This document shows, in pieces, positions 1 through 8,166 of a DNA stretch of 64,000 nucleotides. A model generated the notes under the pieces. It was not told where the DNA came from. It searched no databases and worked only from the letters and a program-made list of their open reading frames with translations. Origin of the DNA: Mycobacterium sp. WUMAC-067 (GTDB lineage: Bacteria; Actinomycetota; Actinomycetes; Mycobacteriales; Mycobacteriaceae); the NCBI RefSeq assembly GCF_020217485.1, contig NZ_JAEKMI010000010.1, positions 62,001 through 126,000 on the forward strand. The letters are read 5' to 3'. The position numbers were made by a program, and so were the translations under genes. Position 1 is the first letter of the stretch. Every line of letters begins with the position of its first letter.

Positions 1-1519
1 TGGTGGCGAAGAAGCCCTCCAGTTGCTCGGCGAAGTACTGCACCATGTCGTTGCGCTCCGGCTCGCCGTGCACCAGCACGTCGAGCCCGAGGCTCTCCTG
101 CAGCTTGATGACGTCGGCGATCTCGCGCTTCATCCGTTTTTCGTACTCGGCCGCATCGATCTCACCGGCGACCAGCGCGGCGCGGGCCTTGCGGATCTGA
201 ACGGTCTGCGGAAACGACCCGATCGTCGTCGTCGGTAGCGGCGGCAGCTGCAGCCGCTCGTCCTGGCTGGCCCGGCGCCCGGCCGCGTCACCCCGGTGTG
301 CACCGGAGGCCACGATCGAGTCGATGCGGGCACGGATGCGGTCGTTGTGCAGGCGCGGGTCGCTCGCGCGGGAGGCCACCGCGGCGTTGGACGCCGCGAC
401 CTCGTCGGCGACGGCCTCACGCCCCTCGCGCAGCGCGCGGGCGAGCGCCACCACCTCGGCGACCTTCTCTTGGCCGAAGGCCAGCCAGCTGCGCAGCGCC
501 TCGTCCAGCCCGGTCTCCGGCTCCAGCGAATACGGCACGTGCAGCGTCGAGCAGGACGTCGAAACGGCAACTGCGGCAGCCGAACCCAGCAGGCTCGCCA
601 GCTTGCCCAGCGCGGCCTGCAGGTCGGTGCGCCAGATGTTGCGTCCGTCGACGACGCCGGCCACCAGAATTTTGTCCGCCAGTTCGGGGACGGCGGCGAT
701 CGCCGTGTCGGGACCGTAGACCAGGTCGACGCCGATCGCCTCGACGGGCGTGCGTGCCAGACCTGCCAACGCCGCGCCGGGGTCGCCGAAATAGGTGGCC
801 ACGTAGATCGACGGCCGGTTGCTCACCGCGCCCAGCTTGTTGTAGACGGCCTCGGCCAACGCGGGCGCGTCGGGGGAGGCGTCGGTCACCAGCGCCGGCT
901 CGTCGAGCTGCACCCACTGCGCACCGTTGTCGGCGAGCAGCGACAACAGCTCGGAATAGATGGGCACCAGTTCCTCGAGTCGTTCGATGGGTGCGCCGGC
1001 GCCGTCGACCCCCTTGCTGAGCAGCAGGAAGGTTACCGGTCCGATGACGACGGGCCGTGCGGGAATGCCCTGTGCCAGCGCCTCTTTCAGCTCCGAGAGC
1101 ACCTTGTCCGGATTCAGCGCGAACTTCGTGGTGGGTGCGATCTCGGGGACGATGTAGTGGTAATTGGTGTCGAACCACTTGGTCATTTCCAGCGGCGCGA
1201 CGTCGGAGTTGCCGCGCGCGGCGGCGAAGTAGCGGTCGAGGTCGTCGGAGACCTGCGTGGCGCGGGCCGGCAGCGCGTCGAGCATCACCGCGGTGTCCAG
1301 CATCTGGTCGTAGTAGGAGAAGGTGTTCACCGGCACCGAGTCCAGGCCGGCCGCCGCGAGGCCCGCCCAGGTGTCGCGGCGCAGTGTCGCGGCGACGGAT
1401 TCCAGTTCCGATCTGCTGGTGCGGCCGGCCCAGTAGCCCTCGGTGGCGCGCTTGAGTTCGCGTTTCGGGCCGATGCGCGGCGAGCCGGTAACCGTGGCGG
1501 TGAATGGTTGAGTGGTCAC
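1..1519 (-). CDS. metE: Cobalamin-independent methionine synthase (3' part cut off by window edge)
   Basis: Transfers the methyl group of 5-methyltetrahydropteroyl-triglutamate to homocysteine, the last step of methionine synthesis, without B12. The GTG start at 1519 gives [20 protein letters not shown], a typical MetE N-terminus. About 506 codons are visible of roughly 760. They cover the whole N-terminal barrel, the linker and the start of the catalytic barrel, recognisable by [10 protein letters not shown] and by the [12 protein letters not shown] segment near the window edge. The zinc-binding residues would lie beyond base 1. The gene is preceded on the same strand by a cobalamin riboswitch, so it is expected to be repressed when B12 is available and the B12-dependent MetH can work. 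This arrangement is known from M. tuberculosis Rv1133c. Confidence 0.97.
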   Translation of the reverse strand, partial: MTTQPFTATVTGSPRIGPKRELKRATEGYWAGRTSRSELESVAATLRRDTWAGLAAAGLDSVPVNTFSYYDQMLDTAVMLDALPARATQVSDDLDRYFAAARGNSDVAPLEMTKWFDTNYHYIVPEIAPTTKFALNPDKVLSELKEALAQGIPARPVVIGPVTFLLLSKGVDGAGAPIERLEELVPIYSELLSLLADNGAQWVQLDEPALVTDASPDAPALAEAVYNKLGAVSNRPSIYVATYFGDPGAALAGLARTPVEAIGVDLVYGPDTAIAAVPELADKILVAGVVDGRNIWRTDLQAALGKLASLLGSAAAVAVSTSCSTLHVPYSLEPETGLDEALRSWLAFGQEKVAEVVALARALREGREAVADEVAASNAAVASRASDPRLHNDRIRARIDSIVASGAHRGDAAGRRASQDERLQLPPLPTTTIGSFPQTVQIRKARAALVAGEIDAAEYEKRMKREIADVIKLQESLGLDVLVHGEPERNDMVQYFAEQLEGFFAT

Positions 1520-1922
1520 GTTTTTCGTCCTTTTATCAACGGTCTGGTCACCGCCGGCGGACGCGAGGCCGAACCATCTCGGGTGTGCACCAGCGGCACA
1601 CAATCCTCAACGGTTGCGGTCAAACGCCCATTCCACGAGGCGATGAGCCCGCCGGACGCGGCGCGTCCGGCACAGCTGGCAGGTCTTCGGACTCGCAGGC
1701 GCGCACCGGGGTGGTGCTCCTAATGGCCGTCGCTTCCCAGTCTTTTCAAGACCAGTGCTCGTGACGGCGGTCGTTCCTGCATACCGCTGCGGGACAGTCC
1801 CGGACTCTCACCGGGTTCCCTCTTGCGAAGCATGTCTAACATGTCTCGCTCGATGCCGACGCCGCGTTGTGCGGCGACGACAGACCAGCTGCGTAGCGCA
1901 GCCTACTCCGCTGGTCGAGGGG
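1520..1922. other. Non-coding leader region between metE and the next gene
   Basis: This 403-base stretch holds the riboswitch described separately. Bases 1520-1671 are the presumed expression platform and metE 5' leader. Bases 1846-1922 should contain the metE promoter, but I could not identify clear -10 and -35 boxes. Long open frames on the plus strand across it are compositional and have no recognisable product. Confidence 0.6.
1672..1845 (-). promoter_or_regulatory. Cobalamin (B12) riboswitch upstream of metE
   Basis: Read on the minus strand, the segment starts with GAGGGAACCCGGTGAGAGTC, followed by GGGACTGTCCCGCAGCGG, the conserved core of cobalamin riboswitches. It ends with the B12 box GAGTCCGAAGACCTGCC near 1678-1695. 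The order and spacing of these blocks fit the family. It lies about 150 bases before the metE start, leaving room for an expression platform. Known behaviour of such elements: adenosylcobalamin binding shuts off the B12-independent enzyme. Exact ends are approximate. Confidence 0.93.
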
Positions 1923-2564
1923 TCAGCGAGCCAGTGCCTGGGCGATCGGGACGTCACCGTTGTTGAACTCGATGGTGCGGCCGATCGTGGAGTCATCCGC
2001 GAGTGCGGCGGCGGCGACCTGCGCGACGTCGGCGCGGGACACCGACCCTTTGGCCTGGTCGACCGCGATGCGCCCGGTCGCCGGCTCGAGCGTCAGCCGG
2101 CCCGGGCCCAGCACCGTCCAGTCCAAATCGCTGGAGCGCAAATGGGCATCCGCGGCCGCCTTGGCCTCCGCGTAGGCGAAGAACGGATCATCCTGCGGCA
2201 CACCATGATCCGGGCCGGCGCCGAAGTAGGACACCATCACGAATCGCGTGACGCCCGCCTGGGCGGCGGCATCGATGACCCGGATGGCCGCGTCGCGGTC
2301 GACGGCATAGGTCCGTGCCGGGTCGCCGCCACCGGCCCCGGCGGAGAACACGACCGCGTCATGCCCGGCCAGCAAGCCGGCCAGCGCGTCGGTGTCGAGC
2401 TGCTCGATGTCTGCGGTCACCGGTTTGGCGCCGGTGGCGGCGACGTCGTCGGCGTGGTCCGGGTTGCGGAAGACCGAGCTCACCTCGTCGCCGCGTTCGG
2501 TCAGGAGGCGGGCCAGTTGCAGGGCGACCTTGCCGTGGCCGCCGATGAGGGCGATGCGAGCCAT
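1923..2564 (-). CDS. NAD(P)-binding atypical SDR (NmrA/YwnB-like)
   Basis: A 213-residue protein with an N-terminal Rossmann motif, IALIGGHGKVALQLARLL (GxxGxxG type), and a VSYFGAGPD segment followed by FFAYAEAKAAAD, where the YxxxK-like pair of atypical SDRs lies. It ends after a TIEFNNGDVPI strand typical of NAD(P)H-binding proteins that resemble epimerases. The length is normal for small atypical SDRs such as YwnB. The substrate is unknown, and such proteins may act as redox sensors rather than enzymes. It lies alone between the metE leader and a long inverted repeat, and is probably monocistronic. Confidence 0.85.
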   Translation of the reverse strand: MARIALIGGHGKVALQLARLLTERGDEVSSVFRNPDHADDVAATGAKPVTADIEQLDTDALAGLLAGHDAVVFSAGAGGGDPARTYAVDRDAAIRVIDAAAQAGVTRFVMVSYFGAGPDHGVPQDDPFFAYAEAKAAADAHLRSSDLDWTVLGPGRLTLEPATGRIAVDQAKGSVSRADVAQVAAAALADDSTIGRTIEFNNGDVPIAQALAR

Positions 2565-2580
2565 GCCCCCACGCTACTTT

Positions 2581-2643
2581 CCGCGAGACTGCAACTACCA
2601 ACGCGAACGTCGGGTAGAGCGGTAGGCGGTTACAGTCTCGCGG
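2581..2643. repeat. Long inverted repeat between two minus-strand genes
   Basis: Arms CCGCGAGACTGCAAC (2581-2595) and GTTACAGTCTCGCGG (2629-2643) are complementary at 14 of 15 positions around a loop of about 33 bases. It sits just after the stop of the SDR gene at 2652, so it could end that transcript, but there is no T-tract. The arms resemble short dispersed intergenic repeats of mycobacteria; that is recollection, not a search. Confidence 0.7.
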
Positions 2644-2651
2644 GCGAGAAG

Positions 2652-3494
2652 TTAGAGCTTCACCTTGCCCATGATGATGTCGATGATCGGCTTGCCCGGC
2701 GCGTAGGCGCCGGTCATCGAGGCCATGGTGTGGCCCGAGTCCACCAGCAGGGTGATCCCACTGACGCCGCAGGCCGCCTCGCTGTTGAGGAAGGCCATCA
2801 CGTCGCCCATCTGCTCGGGCGTGTGCACCTTGGAGCCGGTCTCGTCGCGGTAGTCCTGGGCGAAGGACAGCCACAGGTCGGCGTTGGCCTGGGCCAGCGG
2901 GGTGTCGGTGGGGCCGGGGCAGATCGCGTTGATGCGGATGCCCTTCTTCGCCAGCGGGTAGCCCTGGGTCGCCACGTAGGTGTTGATCACCTTCTTGCTG
3001 GTGCCGTAGTGGTTGATCCCTTCGGCCTCGTGCGCCTGGCACCATGCCTCGGCCGCCGCGAAGTCCGGCGTGGCCAGGAATTCCAGCATCAGGTCCAGGT
3101 CGTTCTCCCAGCCCATGCCGGCCACCGAGGAGATGAAGCAGATGGCCGAACCGTTGGGCAGTTGGTCCTTTTCCAGCAGGCGGTCGATCAGGTGGCGGTG
3201 GCCGATGAAGTTGATCTTCATCAGGTCGATCGTTCCGTCGGCGACGCCGGCAGCGGAGAACACCGCGTGGATGGGGCCGTCGAGCTGCTCGAGAGCGGAA
3301 TCGATGGACGCGGGGTCGCGCAGGTCCACCTGGATGGATTGGGCGACCTTGTAGTCCACGGGCGCGTAGTCCATCACGATCACTTCGGCGCCGAGTTCGG
3401 CCGCTGACTTGGCCGCGGCGGCGCCCATGCCAGTCGCGCCACCGACAACAAGAGCGCGCTTGCCGTCGTAGCGCAACCGATCGACAATGGTCAT
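2652..3494 (-). CDS. Short-chain dehydrogenase/reductase
   Basis: A classical-type SDR of 280 residues. The ATG at 3494 (MTIVDRLRYDGKR) follows a GGAGAAGGGG ribosome binding site; a longer frame starts upstream but lacks one. The dinucleotide motif is VVGGATGMGAAAA (TGxxxGxG variant), followed by an NNAG-equivalent SAAGVADG, the active-site Ser in FISSVAGMG, and the Tyr-Lys pair in HYGTSKKVI. The segment between that Ser and the Tyr is long, as in coniferyl-alcohol or hydroxysteroid dehydrogenase-like SDRs. The substrate is not determinable. The gene has its own copy of the cluster operator motif 56 bases upstream and follows the tandem TetR gene on the same strand. Confidence 0.9.
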   Translation of the reverse strand: MTIVDRLRYDGKRALVVGGATGMGAAAAKSAAELGAEVIVMDYAPVDYKVAQSIQVDLRDPASIDSALEQLDGPIHAVFSAAGVADGTIDLMKINFIGHRHLIDRLLEKDQLPNGSAICFISSVAGMGWENDLDLMLEFLATPDFAAAEAWCQAHEAEGINHYGTSKKVINTYVATQGYPLAKKGIRINAICPGPTDTPLAQANADLWLSFAQDYRDETGSKVHTPEQMGDVMAFLNSEAACGVSGITLLVDSGHTMASMTGAYAPGKPIIDIIMGKVKL

Positions 3495-3549
3495 GGAAAT
3501 CCCCTTCTCCGATAATGCCAACGCGGTTCTAACCGCTCAACTGTATGGG

Positions 3550-3565
3550 TAACAGTTATTTGGTT
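3550..3565. promoter_or_regulatory. Putative operator, site 1 (SDR promoter)
   Basis: TAACAGTTATTTGGTT lies between the SDR start (3494) and the tandem TetR stop (3592). It matches 13 of 16 bases of site 3 at 8129 and 13 of 16 of site 2. It is a pseudo-palindrome with unequal halves (AACAG versus AACCAAAT on the other strand). Its role as operator is inferred from recurrence. Confidence 0.65.
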
Positions 3566-3591
3566 CAATACCGGGGCGGGTTGATTGAGAT

Positions 3592-4872
3592 TTACTTGCC
3601 GCGGACCGCGACGCCGCGCAGCACGGTGTCACGCGCGTGCACCAGTCCCGCGCGTTTGCCGACGTCCCGCAGGATGTTCTCCGGTATCCACTGCAGGCCG
3701 ACGACACAGCGGGACAACATCGCGGTGGACGGTGCGTCCACGCCTATTTCCCCGGACCGGATCCCCTCGGAAAGAAGCGTTTTCATTTGCCGCAGCCGCG
3801 TGGCGTACAGCCAGCCCGGGTTGGGCGTGTCAGGGGGCGATTGGCGCATCCAGGCGAGTTGGATCCTGAACTCGTCGGAGAAGCGGTCCAGCGCGTTGAC
3901 GTTGACCCAGCTCAGCGCGTCCAGCTTTTCGACGGGGGTGGCATCCGAGCGCAGGACGCTGACCCAGCCCGCCTCGACCTTCTTGCCGAAGGATTCCATG
4001 ATCGATGCGAGCAGTTCGTCCTTGGATCCGATCACCCGGTACACGGTTCCGGTGCCGAGCCCGGCCGCGGAGGCGATGTCCCTGATCGTGGTGACCTCAT
4101 AACCTCGGCGGCCGAATTCCGTCCGCGCCACCGCGCGGACGTGTGCCGCCTTGTCGCTGGGGTCGGCGTCGCTATCGTCGGACCAGGTGGCGATGACGTC
4201 GTCGGCGGCGGCGAAGGCCTTCGAGCGGTCCAGCGCCGCGTCGGACGGCGGACGAGTTGCCAACCCCTGCAGGATGATTCGGCAGAGCAGCCGGGCCACC
4301 TGGTCTCCGGGAGACTTGTGGCGCATGACGTCAAGACCGACCTGCAGCATGGTCTGGCAGATGCGGTCGGCCAGTGTCGGCAGGTCGATGTCGGGTTTGA
4401 TATAGCCGCTCCACCGGCCGGCGCGCAGCGTTTGCAGCATCGCCTCCTGAATCGCCACGGGCCGCTGCTGCGTCAGCTTGATCAGCTCCGGATCCGTGCT
4501 CGGCCCCTCGTAGAAGGACATCTGCAAGGCGGCGCGGTGTTCGACGGCGCAATTGGCGATCGCCGAGCCGAGCTCGATGATCTGTTCGGCGACCGGACGG
4601 GAGTCTGGCTCGTCCAATTTCGCCTGGGCGGACCGCCCGATCCGGTCCAGATCGTCTTGATAGCGCCGGATCAGCTCGACGAGGATTGCCTCTTTGGACT
4701 CGAAATGGTGATACAGGCTGCCGGGGAGAATGCCTGCGGCATCGGCGATTTCCTGTAGCGAGGTCCGCAACCCCGAGGACGCGATCAGTGACGCCGCCGT
4801 CGCGAGGATCTCGGAGCGGCGCGTCGGGGAATCGGTTGTGCCGCTGGGCCGCAACGACTCGGCTTTCGCCAT
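3592..4872 (-). CDS. Tandem TetR-family regulator (two DNA-binding domains in one chain)
   Basis: A 426-residue protein carrying two complete TetR units. The first helix-turn-helix is near residues 36-58 (LQEIADAAGILPGSLYHHF) and resembles KstR2-type domains. The second is near residues 258-283 (TIRDIASAAGLGTGTVYRVI). Each is followed by a helical ligand-binding region. Normal TetR proteins are about 200 residues and dimerise; this one is a built-in pseudo-dimer, the architecture known for M. tuberculosis Mce3R, although the sequences differ. I chose the ATG at 4872 (MAKAESLRPSG) because the extra 40 residues upstream are not domain-like. It sits inside a lipid-catabolic cluster with a putative operator 67 bases upstream, suggesting autoregulation and an acyl-CoA-like inducer (inference). 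Confidence 0.9.
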   Translation of the reverse strand: MAKAESLRPSGTTDSPTRRSEILATAASLIASSGLRTSLQEIADAAGILPGSLYHHFESKEAILVELIRRYQDDLDRIGRSAQAKLDEPDSRPVAEQIIELGSAIANCAVEHRAALQMSFYEGPSTDPELIKLTQQRPVAIQEAMLQTLRAGRWSGYIKPDIDLPTLADRICQTMLQVGLDVMRHKSPGDQVARLLCRIILQGLATRPPSDAALDRSKAFAAADDVIATWSDDSDADPSDKAAHVRAVARTEFGRRGYEVTTIRDIASAAGLGTGTVYRVIGSKDELLASIMESFGKKVEAGWVSVLRSDATPVEKLDALSWVNVNALDRFSDEFRIQLAWMRQSPPDTPNPGWLYATRLRQMKTLLSEGIRSGEIGVDAPSTAMLSRCVVGLQWIPENILRDVGKRAGLVHARDTVLRGVAVRGK

Positions 4873-4938
4873 GATCAGCGGTGCGCGAGCCGGGACGACT
4901 GCGGGGTGGCGAACATGCGCATTCGTCCTCTCGTGCCG

Positions 4939-4954
4939 AACCAAATCTTTGTTA
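4939..4954. promoter_or_regulatory. Putative operator, site 2 (tandem TetR promoter)
   Basis: On the minus strand this reads TAACAAAGATTTGGTT, matching site 1 at 13 of 16 positions. It lies between the regulator start (4872) and the end of the nitroreductase gene (5011), where an autoregulatory operator is expected. Confidence 0.65.
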
Positions 4955-5010
4955 GAGGCTATCAGACCGGGCACGGTGAATGCGCTGCACAAAGCGGTGA
5001 AAGCCCCATT

Positions 5011-5658
5011 CTAGAGGGCCGGGCCATCCCAGCGATCGCACGCAACCACTTCCTCGATCGGCCGTCGTGGGGCCGGCTGGAAGGTGCGGCCGGCGCGGAG
5101 GCGGCCCACCGGCAGCAGGCAACCCTGAACGTAGGTTTGCGGAATTCCGAGCAACTTTCGGACTTCTTCCTCGTGGTGCAGGTGCAGGGTCGTGATGCAG
5201 GTCCCGTATCCGCGGGTGTGCAGGGCCAGCTGAAAGTTCCACACCGGCGGGAAGATCGAACCGTACAGCGTTGCCAGGTGGAACGATTCGTCGCCGTCGA
5301 TGCGCGGCAAGTAGGGCTGATAGCAAGGGATTACCAGCATCGGTATTGCTGCCATATTCTCTACCAGCCACTCCGTGGACGACATGACCCGGCTCTCGGG
5401 TGTTCCCGCCGGCATGAGATCGGCAATCAGCTGCCCACCGACCCGCCGTAGATAGGCGTCGCGATACAGCTCGGCGATCTTGGCGCGCAACACCGGATCG
5501 GTGATCACCAGCCAGCGCCACGACTGGGCGTTCGACCCGTTCGCGGCCTGCAGGCCGATCCGCAGGCACTCGCGGATGTCGTCGAGGTTGACGGGCGCGT
5601 CCAGGTCGAGCGACTTGCGCGCCGACGGGGTCGCGGTGAGCAGGTACTCGATCTCCAT
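5011..5658 (-). CDS. Nitroreductase-family FMN oxidoreductase
   Basis: A 215-residue protein starting at ATG 5658 (MEIEYLLTATPSARKSLDLD), whose A is shared with the TGA stop of the upstream acyl-CoA dehydrogenase (TGATG), a sign of translational coupling. The arginine of SARKSLDLD and the GSNAQSWRWLVITD segment match the FMN phosphate and isoalloxazine contacts of nitroreductases, and GYGTCITTLHLHHEEEVRKLLGIP is the usual C-terminal family region. It would reduce a flavin-accessible substrate with NAD(P)H or serve as a redox partner. Being last in a three-gene operon with two acyl-CoA dehydrogenases, it may act on a CoA ester or enone intermediate (inference). A longer in-frame N-terminal extension overlaps the dehydrogenase and is rejected. 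Confidence 0.88.
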   Translation of the reverse strand: MEIEYLLTATPSARKSLDLDAPVNLDDIRECLRIGLQAANGSNAQSWRWLVITDPVLRAKIAELYRDAYLRRVGGQLIADLMPAGTPESRVMSSTEWLVENMAAIPMLVIPCYQPYLPRIDGDESFHLATLYGSIFPPVWNFQLALHTRGYGTCITTLHLHHEEEVRKLLGIPQTYVQGCLLPVGRLRAGRTFQPAPRRPIEEVVACDRWDGPAL

Positions 5659-6779
5659 CAGTGACGGCCTCTCTTCGCAAGGTGCGCACCGATTTCGGTG
5701 AGGTAGCGATCGGGCGCGTCGAGAAATGCGCTCCAGCCCAGCAAGCGCTTGAGATAGAGGTGAGCGTCGTGCTCCCAGGTGTAGCCGATCCCGCCGAACA
5801 CCTGGATGGCGGTGTCGGCCACGGCGGCCAGCCGCCCGGCGAACGCCTTGGCCCGCAGCGCGGCAAGGTGTCGCTCGCCGGATTGCCCGTCGGTGCTGGG
5901 GAACGCGTCGCTGGCCCACAGGGCGTGGATCACCCCGCTGCGGGCCAGCTCGACGGTTTCATACATGTCGACGCACAGATGCTGGACCGCCTGGAACGAG
6001 CCGATCGGCTGACCGAATTGCGTTCGGGTCTTTGCGTATTCGATGGCGAGGTCCATGACGGCGCGTGCGGCGCCGAGCGCATCGGCGGCGGCCGCGATCA
6101 GCACGTCGTCGATCACCGCGGCGATCTGTTGCGCGGACGCGGGGCCCAGGCGCCGGGCGGGGGCCGCGTCGAATGCGACGCGAAAGTGCTTGCGGGTCGG
6201 GTCGATGCCGGGTTCGGCCGCGACCGAAACCCCCGGCGAGCCGTTCCGCACCGCGAAAAGCCCGGCGTCGCCGGCATCGTCGGCGAATGCGAGCAGGACG
6301 TCTGCGGCGGCGGCGCCCGGTACGCCGGTGACCTCGCCATGGAGCACCATGCCGTCATCGCGCCGGCCGGCGGTGACGGCGGACGCGTTGCCGAGGTTCA
6401 GGAAGCTGACGGCGGCGATCGTGGTGCCGTCCGCGATACCGCGCAGCAGTTTCGCGGCGGTGTCGTTGGCGCCCAACAGGTTCAGCGCCCGTGGGCCGGC
6501 CACCGCGGTCGACAACCACGGTCCCGGATGCAGTGCGGCGCCCAGCTCTTCGGCGACGATGCCGGCCTCGACCATCGTCATGCCTGAGCCGCCGTGGTCC
6601 TCCGGCACCAGCAGTCCGGTGATGCCGAGACCGGCGAGACCGCGCCAGACCGATGCGTCGGTCCCGGTCGGGTCGTCGAGCAGCGGGCGCACGTGACCGG
6701 AGATGGGCGCCTTTTCGGTGAGGAAGCGCCGGGTGGTGTCGCGCAGCGCCACCTGTTCGTCGGTGAGTTCGAGGTTCAT
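5658..6779 (-). CDS. Acyl-CoA dehydrogenase, subunit-like with divergent active site
   Basis: A 373-residue flavoprotein-family protein from ATG 6779 (MNLELTDEQVALRD). It has the N-terminal helical domain, a PEDHGGSG motif, a short middle beta domain and a C-terminal domain with RTQFGQPIGSFQAVQH and VFGGIGYTWEHDAHLYLKR. The last segment is typical of the C-terminal half of acyl-CoA dehydrogenases. It overlaps the upstream dehydrogenase gene by four bases (ATGA), so the two are probably co-translated. In mycobacteria, adjacent FadE pairs often form alpha2beta2 heterotetramers acting on bulky or sterol-derived CoA esters (known for FadE28-FadE29). The second partner here fits that pattern by inference. 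Confidence 0.92.
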   Translation of the reverse strand: MNLELTDEQVALRDTTRRFLTEKAPISGHVRPLLDDPTGTDASVWRGLAGLGITGLLVPEDHGGSGMTMVEAGIVAEELGAALHPGPWLSTAVAGPRALNLLGANDTAAKLLRGIADGTTIAAVSFLNLGNASAVTAGRRDDGMVLHGEVTGVPGAAAADVLLAFADDAGDAGLFAVRNGSPGVSVAAEPGIDPTRKHFRVAFDAAPARRLGPASAQQIAAVIDDVLIAAAADALGAARAVMDLAIEYAKTRTQFGQPIGSFQAVQHLCVDMYETVELARSGVIHALWASDAFPSTDGQSGERHLAALRAKAFAGRLAAVADTAIQVFGGIGYTWEHDAHLYLKRLLGWSAFLDAPDRYLTEIGAHLAKRGRH

Positions 6780-7951
6780 TTGCGCGGCAATCCCAGTACC
6801 CGTTGGGCGGTGATGTTCTTGTTGATCTGGCTGGTGCCGCCCGCGATGGTCAGCGCGCGCGACGTCAGGCGGTAGTCCGCCCACGACGCGCCGGTGTCGC
6901 GGTTACCCAGCACGTCGAACGCCAGGGCGGCCAGGTCCTGCCCGATCTCGCCCCACACGGTCTTGGCGAGGCTTGCCGACCCCAATGCGTCGCCGCCGTG
7001 CATCGTGGCCGAGATCGAGCGCTGACACAGGACTTCGAGATACTTGATGCGGACCGCGATTTCGCCGAGGCGCCGCAGCGTGACCGGGTCGTCCAGCGCG
7101 CCGGTGTCGGCGGTGGCGAGATCGTCCACCAGCTCTTCGAGCCGCACCTGCATCTCGGCGTACAACCGGGCGGCCCCGGCGCGCTCGTGGCTGAGCGTGG
7201 TGGTGGCCACCTGCCAGCCCGCATTGAGTGGCCCGAGCAACGCGTCTGCCGGCACCCGCACGTCGTGAAAGAACACCTCGGCGAAGTCGGCGTCGCCGTT
7301 GAGGGTGACCAGCGGGCGTGCCTCGATGCCGGGCAGGGTCATGTCGACGATCAGGCAGGAGATCCCCTTGTGCTTGGGAGCGTCGGGATCGGTGCGCACG
7401 TAGAGCTGACACCAGTCGGCCCGATGTCCCAGCGACGTCCAGATCTTTTGGCCGTTGACGATGAAGTCGTCTCCGTCACGCACGGCGCGGGTGCGCAGCG
7501 CCGCGAGGTCGGAGCCCGCCTCCGGTTCCGACATGCCCTGGCACCAGATGTCGTCGGCGCGCATCATGCGCGGGAGCAGGGTGCGCTTCTGGGACTCGGT
7601 GCCGTATTGCATGATGGCCGGCGCGATGTTGTTCAACCCAATGACGTTGAGCGGCACCGGGGCTCGGGCGCGGGTGGTTTCCTCGGTGTAGACCAATTGC
7701 TCGAGCACCGTCGCGCCGCGGCCGCCGTACTCACGCGGCCACGACACCGCGGCCCATCCCGCGTCGGCCATCGTCGCGTTCCACACCCGCAGCTTCTCGA
7801 ACGCGGCGTCGTCGCGCCCAGTGGGCCGGCGGGCGGCCACCAGCTCGTCGGTCAGGTTTTCCGAAAGCCACTCACGCAGCTCGGTGCGGAACTGTTCCAC
7901 TTCCGCCGGGTATGAGAAGTCCACTTTCCCGGACTTTACGGTTGGGCCCAT
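6776..7951 (-). CDS. Acyl-CoA dehydrogenase
   Basis: A 391-residue protein with full family features: SWPREYGGRGATVLEQLV in the N-terminal domain, WCQGMSEPEAGSDLA (the flavin and substrate loop), a middle domain with GQKIWTSLGHRADWCQLYVRT, and C-terminal ALTIAGGTSQINKNITAQRVLGLPR. It should oxidise an acyl-CoA to the 2,3-enoyl-CoA with electrons passed to ETF. It is first in the operon with the partner dehydrogenase and the nitroreductase. The ATG at 7951 is 216 bases from the divergent VWA gene, and a putative operator lies in that shared region. A 12-base string in the gene start (GGACTTTACGGT, 7931-7942) recurs at 8117-8128 in the intergenic region. Confidence 0.93.
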   Translation of the reverse strand: MGPTVKSGKVDFSYPAEVEQFRTELREWLSENLTDELVAARRPTGRDDAAFEKLRVWNATMADAGWAAVSWPREYGGRGATVLEQLVYTEETTRARAPVPLNVIGLNNIAPAIMQYGTESQKRTLLPRMMRADDIWCQGMSEPEAGSDLAALRTRAVRDGDDFIVNGQKIWTSLGHRADWCQLYVRTDPDAPKHKGISCLIVDMTLPGIEARPLVTLNGDADFAEVFFHDVRVPADALLGPLNAGWQVATTTLSHERAGAARLYAEMQVRLEELVDDLATADTGALDDPVTLRRLGEIAVRIKYLEVLCQRSISATMHGGDALGSASLAKTVWGEIGQDLAALAFDVLGNRDTGASWADYRLTSRALTIAGGTSQINKNITAQRVLGLPRK

Positions 7952-8128
7952 GCTTGGTCAATGATGTCGGCTGCCACGCGGGATGCCGTGGCCGGCACCG
8001 GTGACCACCGCCGCCTGGCGGTGAAGTCAATCATGATGTGTTCCTGACTAACTCGTGTACACCCGCGGTGACGCCGCCTCTTGTGACGGAAAAGCCGATT
8101 GACTGCACTCATGGCGGACTTTACGGTG

Positions 8129-8144
8129 GAACAGATATTTGGTC
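8129..8144. promoter_or_regulatory. Putative operator, site 3 (divergent promoter region)
   Basis: GAACAGATATTTGGTC is the most symmetric copy of the cluster motif (12 of 16 positions palindromic). It lies 22 bases before the GTG of the VWA gene and about 180 bases before the acyl-CoA dehydrogenase start on the other strand. Confidence 0.68.
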
Positions 8145-8166
8145 AACGACGGTTCGGAGGTCGGGT

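Noticed and set aside
1755..3407. Long plus-strand open frame of about 550 codons opposite the two SDR-type genes
   Set aside because: It mirrors the codon structure of the real minus-strand genes, is rich in Arg, Gly and Val without any domain, and begins inside the riboswitch.
3592..4992. Extended 466-residue form of the tandem TetR protein
   Set aside because: The extra 40 residues are not TetR-like, run over the putative operator at 4939-4954, and a plausible ATG exists at 4872.
7931..8128. Repeated GGACTTTACGGT string at the ACAD start and in the intergenic region as a second operator
   Set aside because: Only two copies, one inside coding sequence, and no copy at the other cluster promoters.
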